A stretch of DNA of 38,859 bases from the NCBI RefSeq assembly GCF_009299475.1, contig NZ_WBSN01000021.1, positions 1 through 38,859 on the forward strand, read 5' to 3'. Source of the DNA: Bifidobacterium avesanii. Its GTDB lineage: Bacteria; Actinomycetota; Actinomycetes; Actinomycetales; Bifidobacteriaceae. The notes beneath the pieces are model-generated. The model worked only from the letters and a program-made list of their open reading frames with translations, was not told the origin of the DNA and ran no database searches. This document shows, one piece after another, positions 1 through 7,843 of the stretch (positions are counted from its first letter, which is position 1; each line of letters opens with the position of its first letter). Position numbers and translations under genes: made by a program.

Positions 1-1255
1 CGGGCTCGGCCGACTTGGCGAGCTCGGCCGGCGCGACGGGCGGCTCGGATTCGGCGACGGGCGCGATGGCCTCGGTGGGCGCGGATTCCTTCTCGACGTG
101 CTGCGGCACGGACTGCGCCAGCGCCGCGAGCGAATCGCTGACGACCGGCGCGGACTGCACCGGCGGGACGGGCTGTGCGGGAGCCTGGGCGGGAGCGGCT
201 GCCGGCGCGATCGGCACGGACACGGACGGCGCATTCTTCGGCGACGGGATGGGCACGATCGGCTCCGGCACGACGGGAGCGGGGGCTTCGGGCGCGGACT
301 TGGGCGCGAAGATCGAGTGCTCTGCGGAGGCGAGCTGGTCGAACGAGTCCATGGCGCGCTGCGCGTCCGCGTTCGGCTGGCCGGACGGCGTGAACAGCGG
401 CGGGATCACCTGCGTCTCCTGCGCGGCGGAGGAAGCCTGGTCGGAGGCGGTCTGGAGCTGCCGGGACTCGGCGGACTGCGGCGCGAACGACGGGGCCTCG
501 GGAGCCGCAGGGGCGACCGGAGTCGCAACCGGGGCGGGAGGCGTCGGCAGGACCGGGGCCGGGGCTGGCGCGGACGCCGCAGCGGAGGATGCGGAAGCGG
601 GCGACTCGGCGGTCGCGTAGTCGCTCACGCGGGCGAAGGACTCCAGACGGGACAGCAGCTGCACCGCCACGTCGAGGTAGTAGTCCACGGCGCGCTCGTC
701 ATAGCCGCGCTTGCCCTTGCGCTGAGTGAAGATCACGTTGGCGACGCGGCTGGCGGTCACGTCGAGCAGCTCCTTGGAATCCGCCGGCAGGGCGCCCTGC
801 TCCCCCAGCGTGCTGGACGCCTTGGCGATCACCTGGTCGACCACACGGTCCACCTGCTTGCGGTCGTACGACGGGTGTTTGCCCTGCCCGTCCTTGAAAC
901 GGTGCTTCGGCGCGCGGCGGTAATGGGCCTCGAGCGCGTTGAGCATCTCCTCGCTGCGCACCCGGAACGGCACGCGGCCGCCGTGCGCGAGCTCCCATGA
1001 CGTGTGCTTGTCCACCACGGCGCGCTCCAGACGGGACAGCGCCGCGTCCACCTGCGCGATCGCATAGCCGTCCTTCACCAGATCGAAGGAGACGGACTGG
1101 ATGTCGTGCTGGGTCAGCTGCGGCTGCTCGCTCTCGTACAGGGCGTGCGCGCGCGCCAGAAACTCATCCACCTGGGCGACGTCGTATCCCAACTTGCGCT
1201 TGCCCGCCCGGGCGATGACGGGACCTTGACCGTTGGCGGCGGACTGCTGGGACAT
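1..1255 (-). CDS. DivIVA-domain repeat protein (3' end cut by window edge)
   Basis: At least 418 residues are visible and the C-terminus lies beyond the left edge. The first 210 residues hold short repeats of the DivIVA type (pattern GYDxxxVDxxL): KLGYDVAQVDEFL near 21-33, DGYAIAQVDAAL near 62-73, PSYDRKQVDRVV near 128-139 and RGYDERAVDYYL near 183-194. After residue 215 the chain is Ala/Pro/Ser-rich and probably disordered. There is no signal peptide or membrane segment. DivIVA-type repeats in actinobacteria are linked to coiled-coil scaffolds at poles and septa, so a role in cell shape or division is likely but inferred. The ATG at 1255 is preceded by AGGAGG at 1264-1269, eight bases upstream, which decides the start. 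Confidence 0.85.
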   Translation of the reverse strand, partial: MSQQSAANGQGPVIARAGKRKLGYDVAQVDEFLARAHALYESEQPQLTQHDIQSVSFDLVKDGYAIAQVDAALSRLERAVVDKHTSWELAHGGRVPFRVRSEEMLNALEAHYRRAPKHRFKDGQGKHPSYDRKQVDRVVDQVIAKASSTLGEQGALPADSKELLDVTASRVANVIFTQRKGKRGYDERAVDYYLDVAVQLLSRLESFARVSDYATAESPASASSAAASAPAPAPVLPTPPAPVATPVAPAAPEAPSFAPQSAESRQLQTASDQASSAAQETQVIPPLFTPSGQPNADAQRAMDSFDQLASAEHSIFAPKSAPEAPAPVVPEPIVPIPSPKNAPSVSVPIAPAAAPAQAPAQPVPPVQSAPVVSDSLAALAQSVPQHVEKESAPTEAIAPVAESEPPVAPAELAKSAEP

Positions 1256-1367
1256 GGGACATACCTCCTGTGATGAGGGATTACACTGCATCTCACCTTA
1301 CGTGACCAACGCGACGCATGCCAAGCCCCGCCGCGCGCCGGACGCGCCGTTTGGCCGCAACATGCGT

Positions 1368-1373
1368 TACGCT
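1368..1373 (+). promoter_or_regulatory. possible -10 box for tRNA-Val
   Basis: TACGCT lies 10 bases before the tRNA 5' end. No convincing -35 was found, so this is a weak call. Confidence 0.35.
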
Positions 1374-1383
1374 TGTGCGTTGC

Positions 1384-1457
1384 GGGCGATTAGCTCAGTT
1401 GGTTAGAGCGCCACCTTTACACGGTGGACGTCGGGGGTTCGAGTCCCTCATCGCCCA
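1384..1457 (+). tRNA. tRNA-Val (anticodon TAC)
   Basis: A complete cloverleaf can be drawn: the 7-bp acceptor stem GGGCGAT/ATCGCCC, D arm GCTC/GAGC, anticodon stem CCACC/GGTGG with loop TTTACAC (anticodon TAC, reading GUA), and T arm GGGGG/CCCTC around TTCGAGT. The discriminator base is A. The following bases are CGC, so the CCA tail is not encoded and must be added after transcription, unlike the tRNA-Asp at the other end of the window. Confidence 0.97.
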
Positions 1458-1465
1458 CGCATTCA

Positions 1466-1527
1466 CGAAGATCCGGTTGGAACGGACGTTTTGGCGCCTC
1501 AAATCGTCCATTTCAACCGGGTCTTCG
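1466..1527. terminator. long hairpin between tRNA-Val and convergent protease gene
   Basis: Two 23-base arms (1466-1488 and 1505-1527) pair with two G-U wobbles and one mismatch around a 16-nt loop that itself contains GGCGCC. The hairpin fills the gap between tRNA-Val and the stop codon of the converging gene (1531), so it is placed to stop transcription from both sides. Neither arm is followed by a strong U-run. It matches the architecture of the other long hairpins in this window. Confidence 0.7.
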
Positions 1528-1530
1528 GCG

Positions 1531-3105
1531 TTATTCGCCCTCGGGCCGCTCGCCGTCTCCGCCGGCTTCGCCGTCCTTGCCGGAGTCGTCGCCGTGCTCC
1601 TCGTCGAGGAGCTTGCTCAGTTCGGCGTCCCAGTCGACCGTGCCGGACGTGGCGGAGCCGTTCGCGGCGGGGCCGTTCGCGTTCCCGGACCCGTCGGCGC
1701 CGGTCCCGGCCGAAGCGCCGGCAGCGCCGGCAGCCACACCGAAAGCACCGGAGGCACCGGCGGAGCCGGCCGAGCCCGCACCCGCGTCGGACTCCTCGAT
1801 GGCGGGCAGCAGGTCGGGGTGCGACCAGCGCGCGTCGCGGCCCTCGGTGCCCTCCGCGGCGGTGAGGCGCTCCCACACGGCGGCGGCCTCGCGCTGGCGC
1901 TTGGGGTGCAGGTCGAGGCCCAGCAGCGACTCGAAGGTCTGCTCGGCGGGGCCTCCCACGGCGCGCTCGCGGCGCAGCATCTCGCGCAGCTGCTCAATGT
2001 GCGGGATGTGGGCCATGCCGGCGCGCCACACCACGCAGTCCACCCAGCCCTCCACGGTGGCGAGCAGGGTCTCCACGCCGGCGAGCGCCTCGCGCTGCTC
2101 CTCGGTGTCCGCGATGCCCACCTTGGCGATGTTCACCGCGTCGGCGATCGACTCGGGGTTCATGTCCTGCGCCTCGCGCAGCTGCTGCTCCATGGCGTCC
2201 AGATCGATGCGGATGCCGCGCGCGTACTTGCCGATCAGCGCCTCGAAGCGCGGCATGAGCCACGGCACGGAGGCGAACAGGCGGGCGTGCGCGGTCTCCT
2301 GCAGGGCGAGGAAGGCCAGCACCTCGCGCCGGGGGATGTCCAGCGAATCGGCGTAGGCGTTGACGTTCTGGATGATCAGGCCGCCCGCCGGGTTGCCGAG
2401 CAACGCGATGCCCTGGTCGAAGCTGCCGCGCACCTCGCCGGACAGCGCGCCGGCGGCCTGACCGAGCTGCATGGCGTACGACGTGTTGCCGAGCAGGCGC
2501 ATGAGCTGGCCGGGGTCCTTCATGGAATCGGGGATCGGGATGGGCACCGGGCCAGCGAACATGCCGGAGATCTCGCCGCCGAGCATGCCGCCCAGCCGCT
2601 CGGAGATCACGGAGGCGAGCGCATCGCCCATGGACTGCACCACCGGGGCCGCGAAGGCCGCCCACGCCTCGATCGTGCCGTTCACCCAGTCGGCGCGCGT
2701 GAGCACCTGCGCCTCGCCGGGCGCCGGATCCATCTCGCACACGGAGTCGAGCCACAGGTTCGCCTCGCTCAGCGCGCGGCGGGCCGACTGTCCCTCCTCG
2801 GCGCTCACGATCGTCTCCGCGTCGCCGCCGTTCACCTTGCCGAGCGCGAGGGAGCGGGCCAGCTTGACGTTGATCGGCCCCTCCTCCACGGTGCGCTGCA
2901 TGTCGCCCATGGTGTTGAGCCCTCCGGCGCCCAGCGCCTGGATGAGCGACTGCACCTCGCTGGGCTTGGGCAGGCCGTCCTTGCCCTGACTCATGATCTG
3001 CTCCCTCAGCGGCGCGGGCAGCTGGGAGAACTGCTGCCACGCCATCTCGCCCTCCACGGGTCCGAAGCATTCGATGAGCCACTGGCGAATCTCGTTTTCT
3101 TCCAT
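1531..3105 (-). CDS. zincin-like metalloprotease (DUF2342 family)
   Basis: About 524 residues. The protein resembles the actinobacterial zincin-like family (DUF2342, also called putative hydrolase); the Mycobacterium member, as I recall, sits beside a YlbL-type protease as here. The core includes a Gly/Pro-rich stretch MFAGPVPIPIPDS near 182-194 and LALQETAHARLFASVPWL near 266-283. The presumed zinc signature reads QETAH instead of HExxH, so the first metal ligand is replaced by Gln. The C-terminal 90 residues are Gly/Ala/Ser/Asp-rich and low in complexity. No signal peptide is seen. The start at 3105 is chosen because TAGAAT (3113-3118) lies 7 bases upstream and no ribosome-binding site exists, suggesting a leaderless mRNA; ATG 3114 and GTG 3141 are in-frame alternatives. 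Confidence 0.82.
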   Translation of the reverse strand: MEENEIRQWLIECFGPVEGEMAWQQFSQLPAPLREQIMSQGKDGLPKPSEVQSLIQALGAGGLNTMGDMQRTVEEGPINVKLARSLALGKVNGGDAETIVSAEEGQSARRALSEANLWLDSVCEMDPAPGEAQVLTRADWVNGTIEAWAAFAAPVVQSMGDALASVISERLGGMLGGEISGMFAGPVPIPIPDSMKDPGQLMRLLGNTSYAMQLGQAAGALSGEVRGSFDQGIALLGNPAGGLIIQNVNAYADSLDIPRREVLAFLALQETAHARLFASVPWLMPRFEALIGKYARGIRIDLDAMEQQLREAQDMNPESIADAVNIAKVGIADTEEQREALAGVETLLATVEGWVDCVVWRAGMAHIPHIEQLREMLRRERAVGGPAEQTFESLLGLDLHPKRQREAAAVWERLTAAEGTEGRDARWSHPDLLPAIEESDAGAGSAGSAGASGAFGVAAGAAGASAGTGADGSGNANGPAANGSATSGTVDWDAELSKLLDEEHGDDSGKDGEAGGDGERPEGE

Positions 3106-3112
3106 GCCAGTC

Positions 3113-3118
3113 ATTCTA
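3113..3118 (-). promoter_or_regulatory. -10 box, leaderless protease gene
   Basis: TAGAAT is separated from the ATG at 3105 by 7 bases, so transcription should begin at or next to the start codon. No good -35 is visible. The divergent protease gene starting at 3175 has its own -10 (TACACT, 3161-3166). Confidence 0.55.
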
Positions 3119-3160
3119 GTGAGCCCCGCCGAACGCTCCACCGGCGGCGAACGGCCCTCC

Positions 3161-3166
3161 TACACT
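3161..3166 (+). promoter_or_regulatory. -10 box, Lon-like protease gene
   Basis: TACACT lies 8 bases before the ATG at 3175, giving a predicted leader of about 2 nt. AGGGAG between box and start could act as a ribosome-binding site only if transcription began further upstream. Confidence 0.45.
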
Positions 3167-3174
3167 AGGGAGAC

Positions 3175-4020
3175 ATGACAGACCTGAGGAACCTCATGAC
3201 CGCCCGAGTCCGGCACGTCCGCGCATGGGCCCGCTCGCGCACCCCGCTCTTCAAGCTGGGGGCCGCCGGCGTGGTCCTGTGCGTCGTGGCGCTCGTGCTG
3301 CCCAGTCCGTACGTGATCGAGCGGCCGGGCCCCACGGCGGACGTGCTCGGCGAGTCGGGGGGCGCGCCGATCATCGCGATCACCGGCGCGGACACGCACC
3401 CGGACACGGGCAAACTGCTGCTCACCACGGTCAACGCGTCCGGCATGCCCGGCTACCCCGCGCTCAACGCGGAGGCGCTGTGGGGGTGGTTCAGCCCCGG
3501 GCAGATCGTCATGCCGCGCGAGGCGTTCGTGCCGTCCGGCCAGACCGCCGAGGAGTACAAGGAGCAGACCGAGCGGCAGATGACCGGCTCGCAGGATTCG
3601 GCCGCCGCCGCGGCGCTTGCGTTCCTCAAGGCCCGCGGCGTGGACACGGACGGGGTGACGGTGAGCATGCACGTGGACGACATCGGCGGCCCGTCGGCCG
3701 GCATGATGTACGCGCTCGGCGTGATCGACAAGCTCACCGAGGCGCAGGAGACCGGGGGGCTGACCGTGGCCGGCACCGGCACGATCGACGCGGACGGCAA
3801 GGTGGGCGCGATCGGCGGCATCCAGCTCAAGATGATCGCCGCCAAGCGCGACGGTGCCTCGTGGTTCCTCGCCCCGAAGGACAACTGCTCGTCCGTGGTG
3901 GGCCACGTGCCCGCCGGCCTCACCGACGTGGCGGTCTCCACGCTCGGGGAGGCGTACGACGCGCTCACGGCGATCGGCGAGGGGCGGGGCGGCGACCTGC
4001 CGCGCTGCACGGCGCAGTGA
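3175..4020 (+). CDS. YlbL-type membrane Lon-like (S16) protease lacking its PDZ domain
   Basis: 281 residues with one N-terminal membrane segment (about 26-43), so the catalytic domain should face outside. The YlbL family hallmarks are present: PYVIERPGPTADVLG (45-59), a WFSPGQIVMPRE segment and an S16 Lon C-terminal domain with GGPSAG (nucleophile Ser174) and the dyad Lys219 in GAIGGIQLK. Family members normally carry a PDZ domain between the N-terminal region and the Lon domain; here MTGSQDSAAAAALAFLKA is followed after about 20 residues by the Lon domain, so the PDZ is missing. The protein is correspondingly shorter than the 340-350 residues usual for the family. No frameshift is evident, so this looks like a clean domain loss. 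Confidence 0.88.
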   Translation: MTDLRNLMTARVRHVRAWARSRTPLFKLGAAGVVLCVVALVLPSPYVIERPGPTADVLGESGGAPIIAITGADTHPDTGKLLLTTVNASGMPGYPALNAEALWGWFSPGQIVMPREAFVPSGQTAEEYKEQTERQMTGSQDSAAAAALAFLKARGVDTDGVTVSMHVDDIGGPSAGMMYALGVIDKLTEAQETGGLTVAGTGTIDADGKVGAIGGIQLKMIAAKRDGASWFLAPKDNCSSVVGHVPAGLTDVAVSTLGEAYDALTAIGEGRGGDLPRCTAQ

Positions 4021-4123
4021 CCGCACGGGGACGACGGACCCGCGGGGACGGCAGAGGCACGGCGGCGACACACTCAGCAAGCCACATGTCGGATGTGTTA
4101 CAAGGCAGTTCGCCAAGTGTTGT

Positions 4124-4129
4124 TATGCT
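4124..4129 (+). promoter_or_regulatory. -10 box, leaderless DUF3052 gene
   Basis: TATGCT, preceded by TGT, lies 7 bases before GTG 4137. The spacing predicts transcription starting at 4136-4137. Confidence 0.5.
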
Positions 4130-4136
4130 GTTTGAC

Positions 4137-4553
4137 GTGACTGAAACGGCATCCCAGAAAGCGGAAGAATTCGGTTTTCATCCCGGCGACATCATTCAGG
4201 AGTGGCTGTGGGATGATGACGTGGACGACGCCATCCGAGCGAGCATCGAGGATCTGACCGGCGAGGAGCTGGTGGACGAGGACTACGGCTCGTCGGTGGA
4301 CGGCGTCATCATCTGGTGGCGCGACGGCGACGACGAGGACGAACTGTCCGACACGATCGTCGACGCCACGGGGGTGCTCGACGAATCCGGCCCGCTGTGG
4401 GTCCTCACCCCGAAGCCCGGCCGCCCCGGCGCGGCGAGCTCCAGCACCGTGCAGAACGCCGCGAAGACCGCGGGCATGAACGCCGCGACGCCGCTGACGG
4501 TCAGCCCCGACTGGAACGGCATCCGCCTGCGCGCCTTCGGCAAGGGCAAGTAA
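4137..4553 (+). CDS. DUF3052 family protein
   Basis: 138 acidic residues matching the actinobacterial DUF3052 family: FGFHPGDIIQEWLWDDDVDD, TGEELVDEDYGS, GVIIWWRDGDDEDEL, LWVLTPKPGRPG and DWNGIRLRAF follow the family order. The function is unknown. There is no signal or membrane segment. The start is uncertain: in-frame ATGs at 4086 and 4125 lack ribosome-binding sites, while GTG 4137 sits where the TATGCT box predicts the transcript to begin and gives the family's usual short N-terminus. The stop is 29 bases from that of the converging helicase gene and no hairpin separates them. Confidence 0.83.
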   Translation: MTETASQKAEEFGFHPGDIIQEWLWDDDVDDAIRASIEDLTGEELVDEDYGSSVDGVIIWWRDGDDEDELSDTIVDATGVLDESGPLWVLTPKPGRPGAASSSTVQNAAKTAGMNAATPLTVSPDWNGIRLRAFGKGK

Positions 4554-4582
4554 GTCCCGGATTTTCCCCGCGCGCCCGCCCG

Positions 4583-6067
4583 CTACCGCTGCAGGAAGCG
4601 GCTGGGCGCGCGCTGCATGGCCGCGTATCCGTCCTTGGACGCGGCGAACGAGAGCTGCAGCGTCCGCTCAGCGCGCGTCACGCCCACGTACATGAGCCGC
4701 CGCTCCTCCTCCAGCGCATCCCCCGGCGCGGGCGAGCCGAACGGCAGCAGCCCCTCCGAGCATCCCACGATGCACACGTGCGGGAATTCGAGGCCCTTGG
4801 CCGCGTGGATGGTGGACACTGTGACCGTACCCGCCGTCAGATCCTCCTTGAGGCTCTCCACGCTCAGCGACTGCGCCTGCCATCCGGCGTCCGTGCGCAC
4901 GCGGTAGCCCAGGCCGGCCTCCTTGAGCGCGGCGCACACGAGCGCCTGCTGCGCGTTGATGCGCGTCAGGACCGCGCAGTCCGCCGGCTTGGCGCCCCTT
5001 TCGATGAGCTTTTTGAACCGCGAGGCCACGCCGCGCGCCTCGTCCGCGTCGCTCTCGTAGCGCAGCGCCGTCACGCGCGGTCCGGCCGGCCCCTCCTGCC
5101 CGGAGGTCAGTTTGATGTATCCGGCGCGCTCGGGGCTCGCGGCGAGCACGCGGTTGGCGTAGCGCACCACGGACGCGGTGGAGCGGTAGTCGACGTTGAG
5201 CGTCACGTCCGCGGCGAGCGGCCGGAATTCGTCGGCGAACGAGCGCAGGTAGTAGCTCGTGGCCCCGGCGAACGAGTAGATGGTCTGGGCGGCGTCGCCC
5301 ACCACGCACACGTTGCGGTTGTCCCCCAGCCACAAGCGCATGAGCCGGTGCTGCAGGGGCGAGACGTCCTGGTACTCGTCCACGGTGAGCCATCCGATGC
5401 GCCGGCGGATCGCGGCGGACGCCTCCTTGAGCTCCGGATCCTCCAGCAGATGGCAGACCATGAGCAGGATGTCGTTGAAGTCGATCTGGTTGCGCGCGGT
5501 CTTGTCCGCCTCGTACGCCGAGATGAGGTCGGCCATGCGGGCGGGGTCGAGGCCGGCCGGGGGTTCGCGGTGCGTGGCCGCGCACACGCGCACGTAGTCG
5601 TCCGGGCTCACGAGCGAGACCTTGGTCCAGCCGATCTCCGCCTCGAGGTCGCGCACGGCGAGCGGTTCGGGTTCGCCGGAGCCGGTCACGCGCGCGTAGG
5701 CGGAGGCGATGAGCGGGCGGTGGTCCGATTGCAGGTCCGGGAACGGCGCCTCGGTCACGTTCGCCCACACGCGGTTGAGCTGGTGCAGGGCCGCGGAGTG
5801 GAACGTGGCCGCGGTCACGCCCTCGACGCCCAGCCGCTCGATGCGCGAGCGCATCTCCTCGGCGGCCTTCACGGAGAACGTGACGGCGAGCACGCGGGAC
5901 GGATCCCAGTCGCCGCGCGCGCAGGCGTGGGCGATGCGCCGCGTGATGGTGCGCGTCTTGCCCGCGCCGGCGCCCGCCACGATGCGCACCGGCCCGTCGA
6001 TCGACGTGGCGGCCTCGCGCTGCGCGTCGTCCAGGGACTCCAGAATCCGTTCGCTTTGATCGTTCAC
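4583..6067 (-). CDS. compact UvrD/PcrA-like SF1 DNA helicase
   Basis: 494 residues with the superfamily 1A helicase motifs in order: a Q-motif region LDDAQREAA, Walker A AGAGAGKT (31-38), TFSVKAAEEM (Ia), TVDEYQDVSP (II), VGDAAQTIYSFAGA (III), NVDYRST (IV), STIHAAKGLEFPHVCIVG (V) and EERRLMYVGVTRAERTL (VI). This is an ATP-dependent 3'-5' DNA translocase or helicase by family. It is far shorter than UvrD, PcrA or UvrD2 (about 700 residues); no HRDC domain is seen and the 1B/2B insertions look reduced. The neighbours resemble those around mycobacterial uvrD2, so I favour a short UvrD2 relative. The GTG at 6067 is 6 bases from CACAAT (6074-6079), which suggests leaderless translation. Confidence 0.92.
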   Translation of the reverse strand: MNDQSERILESLDDAQREAATSIDGPVRIVAGAGAGKTRTITRRIAHACARGDWDPSRVLAVTFSVKAAEEMRSRIERLGVEGVTAATFHSAALHQLNRVWANVTEAPFPDLQSDHRPLIASAYARVTGSGEPEPLAVRDLEAEIGWTKVSLVSPDDYVRVCAATHREPPAGLDPARMADLISAYEADKTARNQIDFNDILLMVCHLLEDPELKEASAAIRRRIGWLTVDEYQDVSPLQHRLMRLWLGDNRNVCVVGDAAQTIYSFAGATSYYLRSFADEFRPLAADVTLNVDYRSTASVVRYANRVLAASPERAGYIKLTSGQEGPAGPRVTALRYESDADEARGVASRFKKLIERGAKPADCAVLTRINAQQALVCAALKEAGLGYRVRTDAGWQAQSLSVESLKEDLTAGTVTVSTIHAAKGLEFPHVCIVGCSEGLLPFGSPAPGDALEEERRLMYVGVTRAERTLQLSFAASKDGYAAMQRAPSRFLQR

Positions 6068-6073
6068 ACCACC

Positions 6074-6079
6074 ATTGTG
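6074..6079 (-). promoter_or_regulatory. -10 box, leaderless helicase gene
   Basis: CACAAT followed by six bases (GGTGGT) and then the GTG start at 6067. It belongs to a 60-bp divergent promoter region shared with the pseudokinase gene. Confidence 0.45.
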
Positions 6080-6115
6080 TCAGTTTTCCTGCCCGGCGTG
6101 GGCGGTGTGATGTAT

Positions 6116-6121
6116 TACTGT
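6116..6121 (+). promoter_or_regulatory. -10 box, leaderless pseudokinase gene
   Basis: TACTGT ends six bases before GTG 6128, so +1 should be the G of the start codon. An out-of-frame ATG at 6126 runs straight into TGA. Confidence 0.5.
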
Positions 6122-6127
6122 TGAAAT

Positions 6128-7471
6128 GTGACGTTTTCTAGCAATTACACGTTGGCCGCGCTGGCTTCCGCGGCCGCGCCCGGACTGGCCGTAGCCGGCG
6201 TGCGGGATGGTAACGAGGCCAGCGCCTCCGACGCCGCGCTCGGCATCAGCCGCGCGGTGATTCAGGACAACGCCGGACGCCTGTACGACGTGGTCGCCGC
6301 CGAGGGAGACAAGGCCAAGCGGCGCGTGAGGGAACGCGTCGTGGCGGCCCGCACGCTCGGACGCGCCAAGGAGCCGGCCGGGCTGAGCTTCGCCGTGGAG
6401 CGCGTGCTCAAATACGTGACCGGCGAGGGCGACGACAACCCGACCGACGGCGCGGCGCTCGTGATCCTGCAGCACCGCGAGGGCGTCGCCAAGCCGCTGG
6501 ACACGCTCACCGTGGACGAATGCTCGTCCGTGGGCACCGCGATCGGCGCCATCCACCGCATGCGCGGCACGTTCCTCATGGACGAGGCCTACCCGGCGTA
6601 CACCACCCGGCAGATCCACGACCAGCTCGTCGCGTGGATCGAACGCCTCAAGCGCGCCGGCCACGTGCCCGCCGAGATCACGACCAGCTGGTCGCGCATC
6701 ATCGCCACGGACGGCATGTGGGACTTCGCCACCTGCCCGGTGCACGGCGGGTTCGAGGACGGCGACCTGCTGTTCGACCGTTCCGGGCTCACGGCCGTCT
6801 ACCACTGGCAGAGCATGCAGATCAACGATCCGGCGCGCGATCTGGCGTGGATCTTCGCCAAGCTCGACGACCGCCACCGCAACGCCGTGATCGCCGCGTA
6901 CGGGCGCATGATGGGCTCCAAGCTCGACGATCTGATCATGCTGCGCGCCAACCTGTGGCTGCAGATGGAGCAGGTGGGCGATTTCGTGAGCGCCATCGAC
7001 CGCGCGGACAACGCGAAGATCATCCAGTTCAAGGCACAGGTGGAGCGGCTGGCGCACCAGCTCATCATGATGTCCGCCGCGTCCGGGGAGCCGTCCTCCC
7101 CCGCGCCCGCCCCGACCGACCGGTCCGCGGGCGACGACCGCCACCCGTCCACGATCACCGTGGGCACGCTGCTGCACGAGGACAGTCGGACTCGCGCGCC
7201 CGACAGCGAGATCCGCCCGCGCACCCCGCGCGTGCCCACCATGCCGGACGTGCCCGTGGCCAACGTGTTCAACGATCCGACCGAGATCGTCACGCCGGAC
7301 AGCGAGACCGCGACGATCGTGCTGCCCGCGCAGTCGTTCACGGCGGACGCCACCGGCATCAGCGGCAAGATCGCCAAGGTGGACGGCCCGGCGGCTGGTT
7401 CCGACACCTCCACCGGCACGTCCACCGCAACCGCCGCGGCCGCCGCGGCCACCGCCACGCCCAAAGCGTAA
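6128..7471 (+). CDS. aminoglycoside-phosphotransferase-fold protein, probable pseudokinase
   Basis: 447 residues. Residues 40-320 resemble the APH/choline-kinase fold with an AIHRMRG helix and a catalytic-loop region CPVHGGFEDGDLLFD (203-217), then VYHWQSMQINDPARDLAWIF (224-243). In active members these read HGDxxxxN and xDW: here the catalytic Asp is Gly208, the metal-binding Asn is Asp213 and the second metal-binding Asp is His226. All three are lost, so transfer of phosphate is unlikely. The last 120 residues are Ser/Pro/Thr/Ala-rich and disordered. Genes of this family lie next to uvrD2 relatives in other actinobacteria (from memory). GTG 6128 is chosen as a leaderless start. Confidence 0.8.
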   Translation: MTFSSNYTLAALASAAAPGLAVAGVRDGNEASASDAALGISRAVIQDNAGRLYDVVAAEGDKAKRRVRERVVAARTLGRAKEPAGLSFAVERVLKYVTGEGDDNPTDGAALVILQHREGVAKPLDTLTVDECSSVGTAIGAIHRMRGTFLMDEAYPAYTTRQIHDQLVAWIERLKRAGHVPAEITTSWSRIIATDGMWDFATCPVHGGFEDGDLLFDRSGLTAVYHWQSMQINDPARDLAWIFAKLDDRHRNAVIAAYGRMMGSKLDDLIMLRANLWLQMEQVGDFVSAIDRADNAKIIQFKAQVERLAHQLIMMSAASGEPSSPAPAPTDRSAGDDRHPSTITVGTLLHEDSRTRAPDSEIRPRTPRVPTMPDVPVANVFNDPTEIVTPDSETATIVLPAQSFTADATGISGKIAKVDGPAAGSDTSTGTSTATAAAAAATATPKA

Positions 7472-7552
7472 ATCCGCCGCCCGCGGAACAATGGGCGCGG
7501 AAAACCGATAACGTCAACAACCATCAGCACACACAGATTGCGAGGAAACACC

Positions 7553-7783
7553 ATGGATATCGAACTGGGCGTCCAGAACGTGGCCCGTCCCGTCACCTTC
7601 AGCACCGAAGCCGGCGCCGACGAGGTGGGCGCGGCCATCGACAAGGCCATCGCCGAGGGCCGGCCGATCGACCTGACCGACGACAAGGGCCGCCGCATCA
7701 TCGTGCCGGCCGCCGCGCTCGGCTACGCGATCATCGGCTCCGAAACCAAGCACGCCGTGGGCTTCGGCGCCCTCGACGCCTGA
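7553..7783 (+). CDS. DUF3107 small protein
   Basis: 76 residues, matching the actinobacterial DUF3107 family (MDIELGVQNVARPVTF...RRIIVPAAALGYAIIGSE). Members are short cytoplasmic proteins of unknown function, and the mycobacterial one is also near the uvrD2 region as I recall. The ATG at 7553 has GAGG seven bases upstream; a TTG at 7538 is in frame but has no ribosome-binding site. A strong inverted repeat follows 21 bases after the stop. Confidence 0.88.
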   Translation: MDIELGVQNVARPVTFSTEAGADEVGAAIDKAIAEGRPIDLTDDKGRRIIVPAAALGYAIIGSETKHAVGFGALDA

Positions 7784-7804
7784 TTTCGGCGTCATTCCCG
7801 CTTC

Positions 7805-7843
7805 ACGTCACCCCGGACGAGGACCCTTCGCCCGGGGTGACGT
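7805..7843. terminator. bidirectional terminator between DUF3107 and PHP genes
   Basis: Perfect 12-bp arms (ACGTCACCCCGG at 7805-7816 and its complement at 7832-7843) enclose a 15-nt loop. The right arm ends on the last base of the PHP gene stop codon. The plus-strand copy is followed by CATTTC, a weak U-run. Confidence 0.8.

Noticed and set aside
1318..3168. A 616-codon plus-strand frame running through tRNA-Val and opposite the zincin-like gene.
   Set aside because: It reads through the tRNA and is antisense to a motif-bearing gene.
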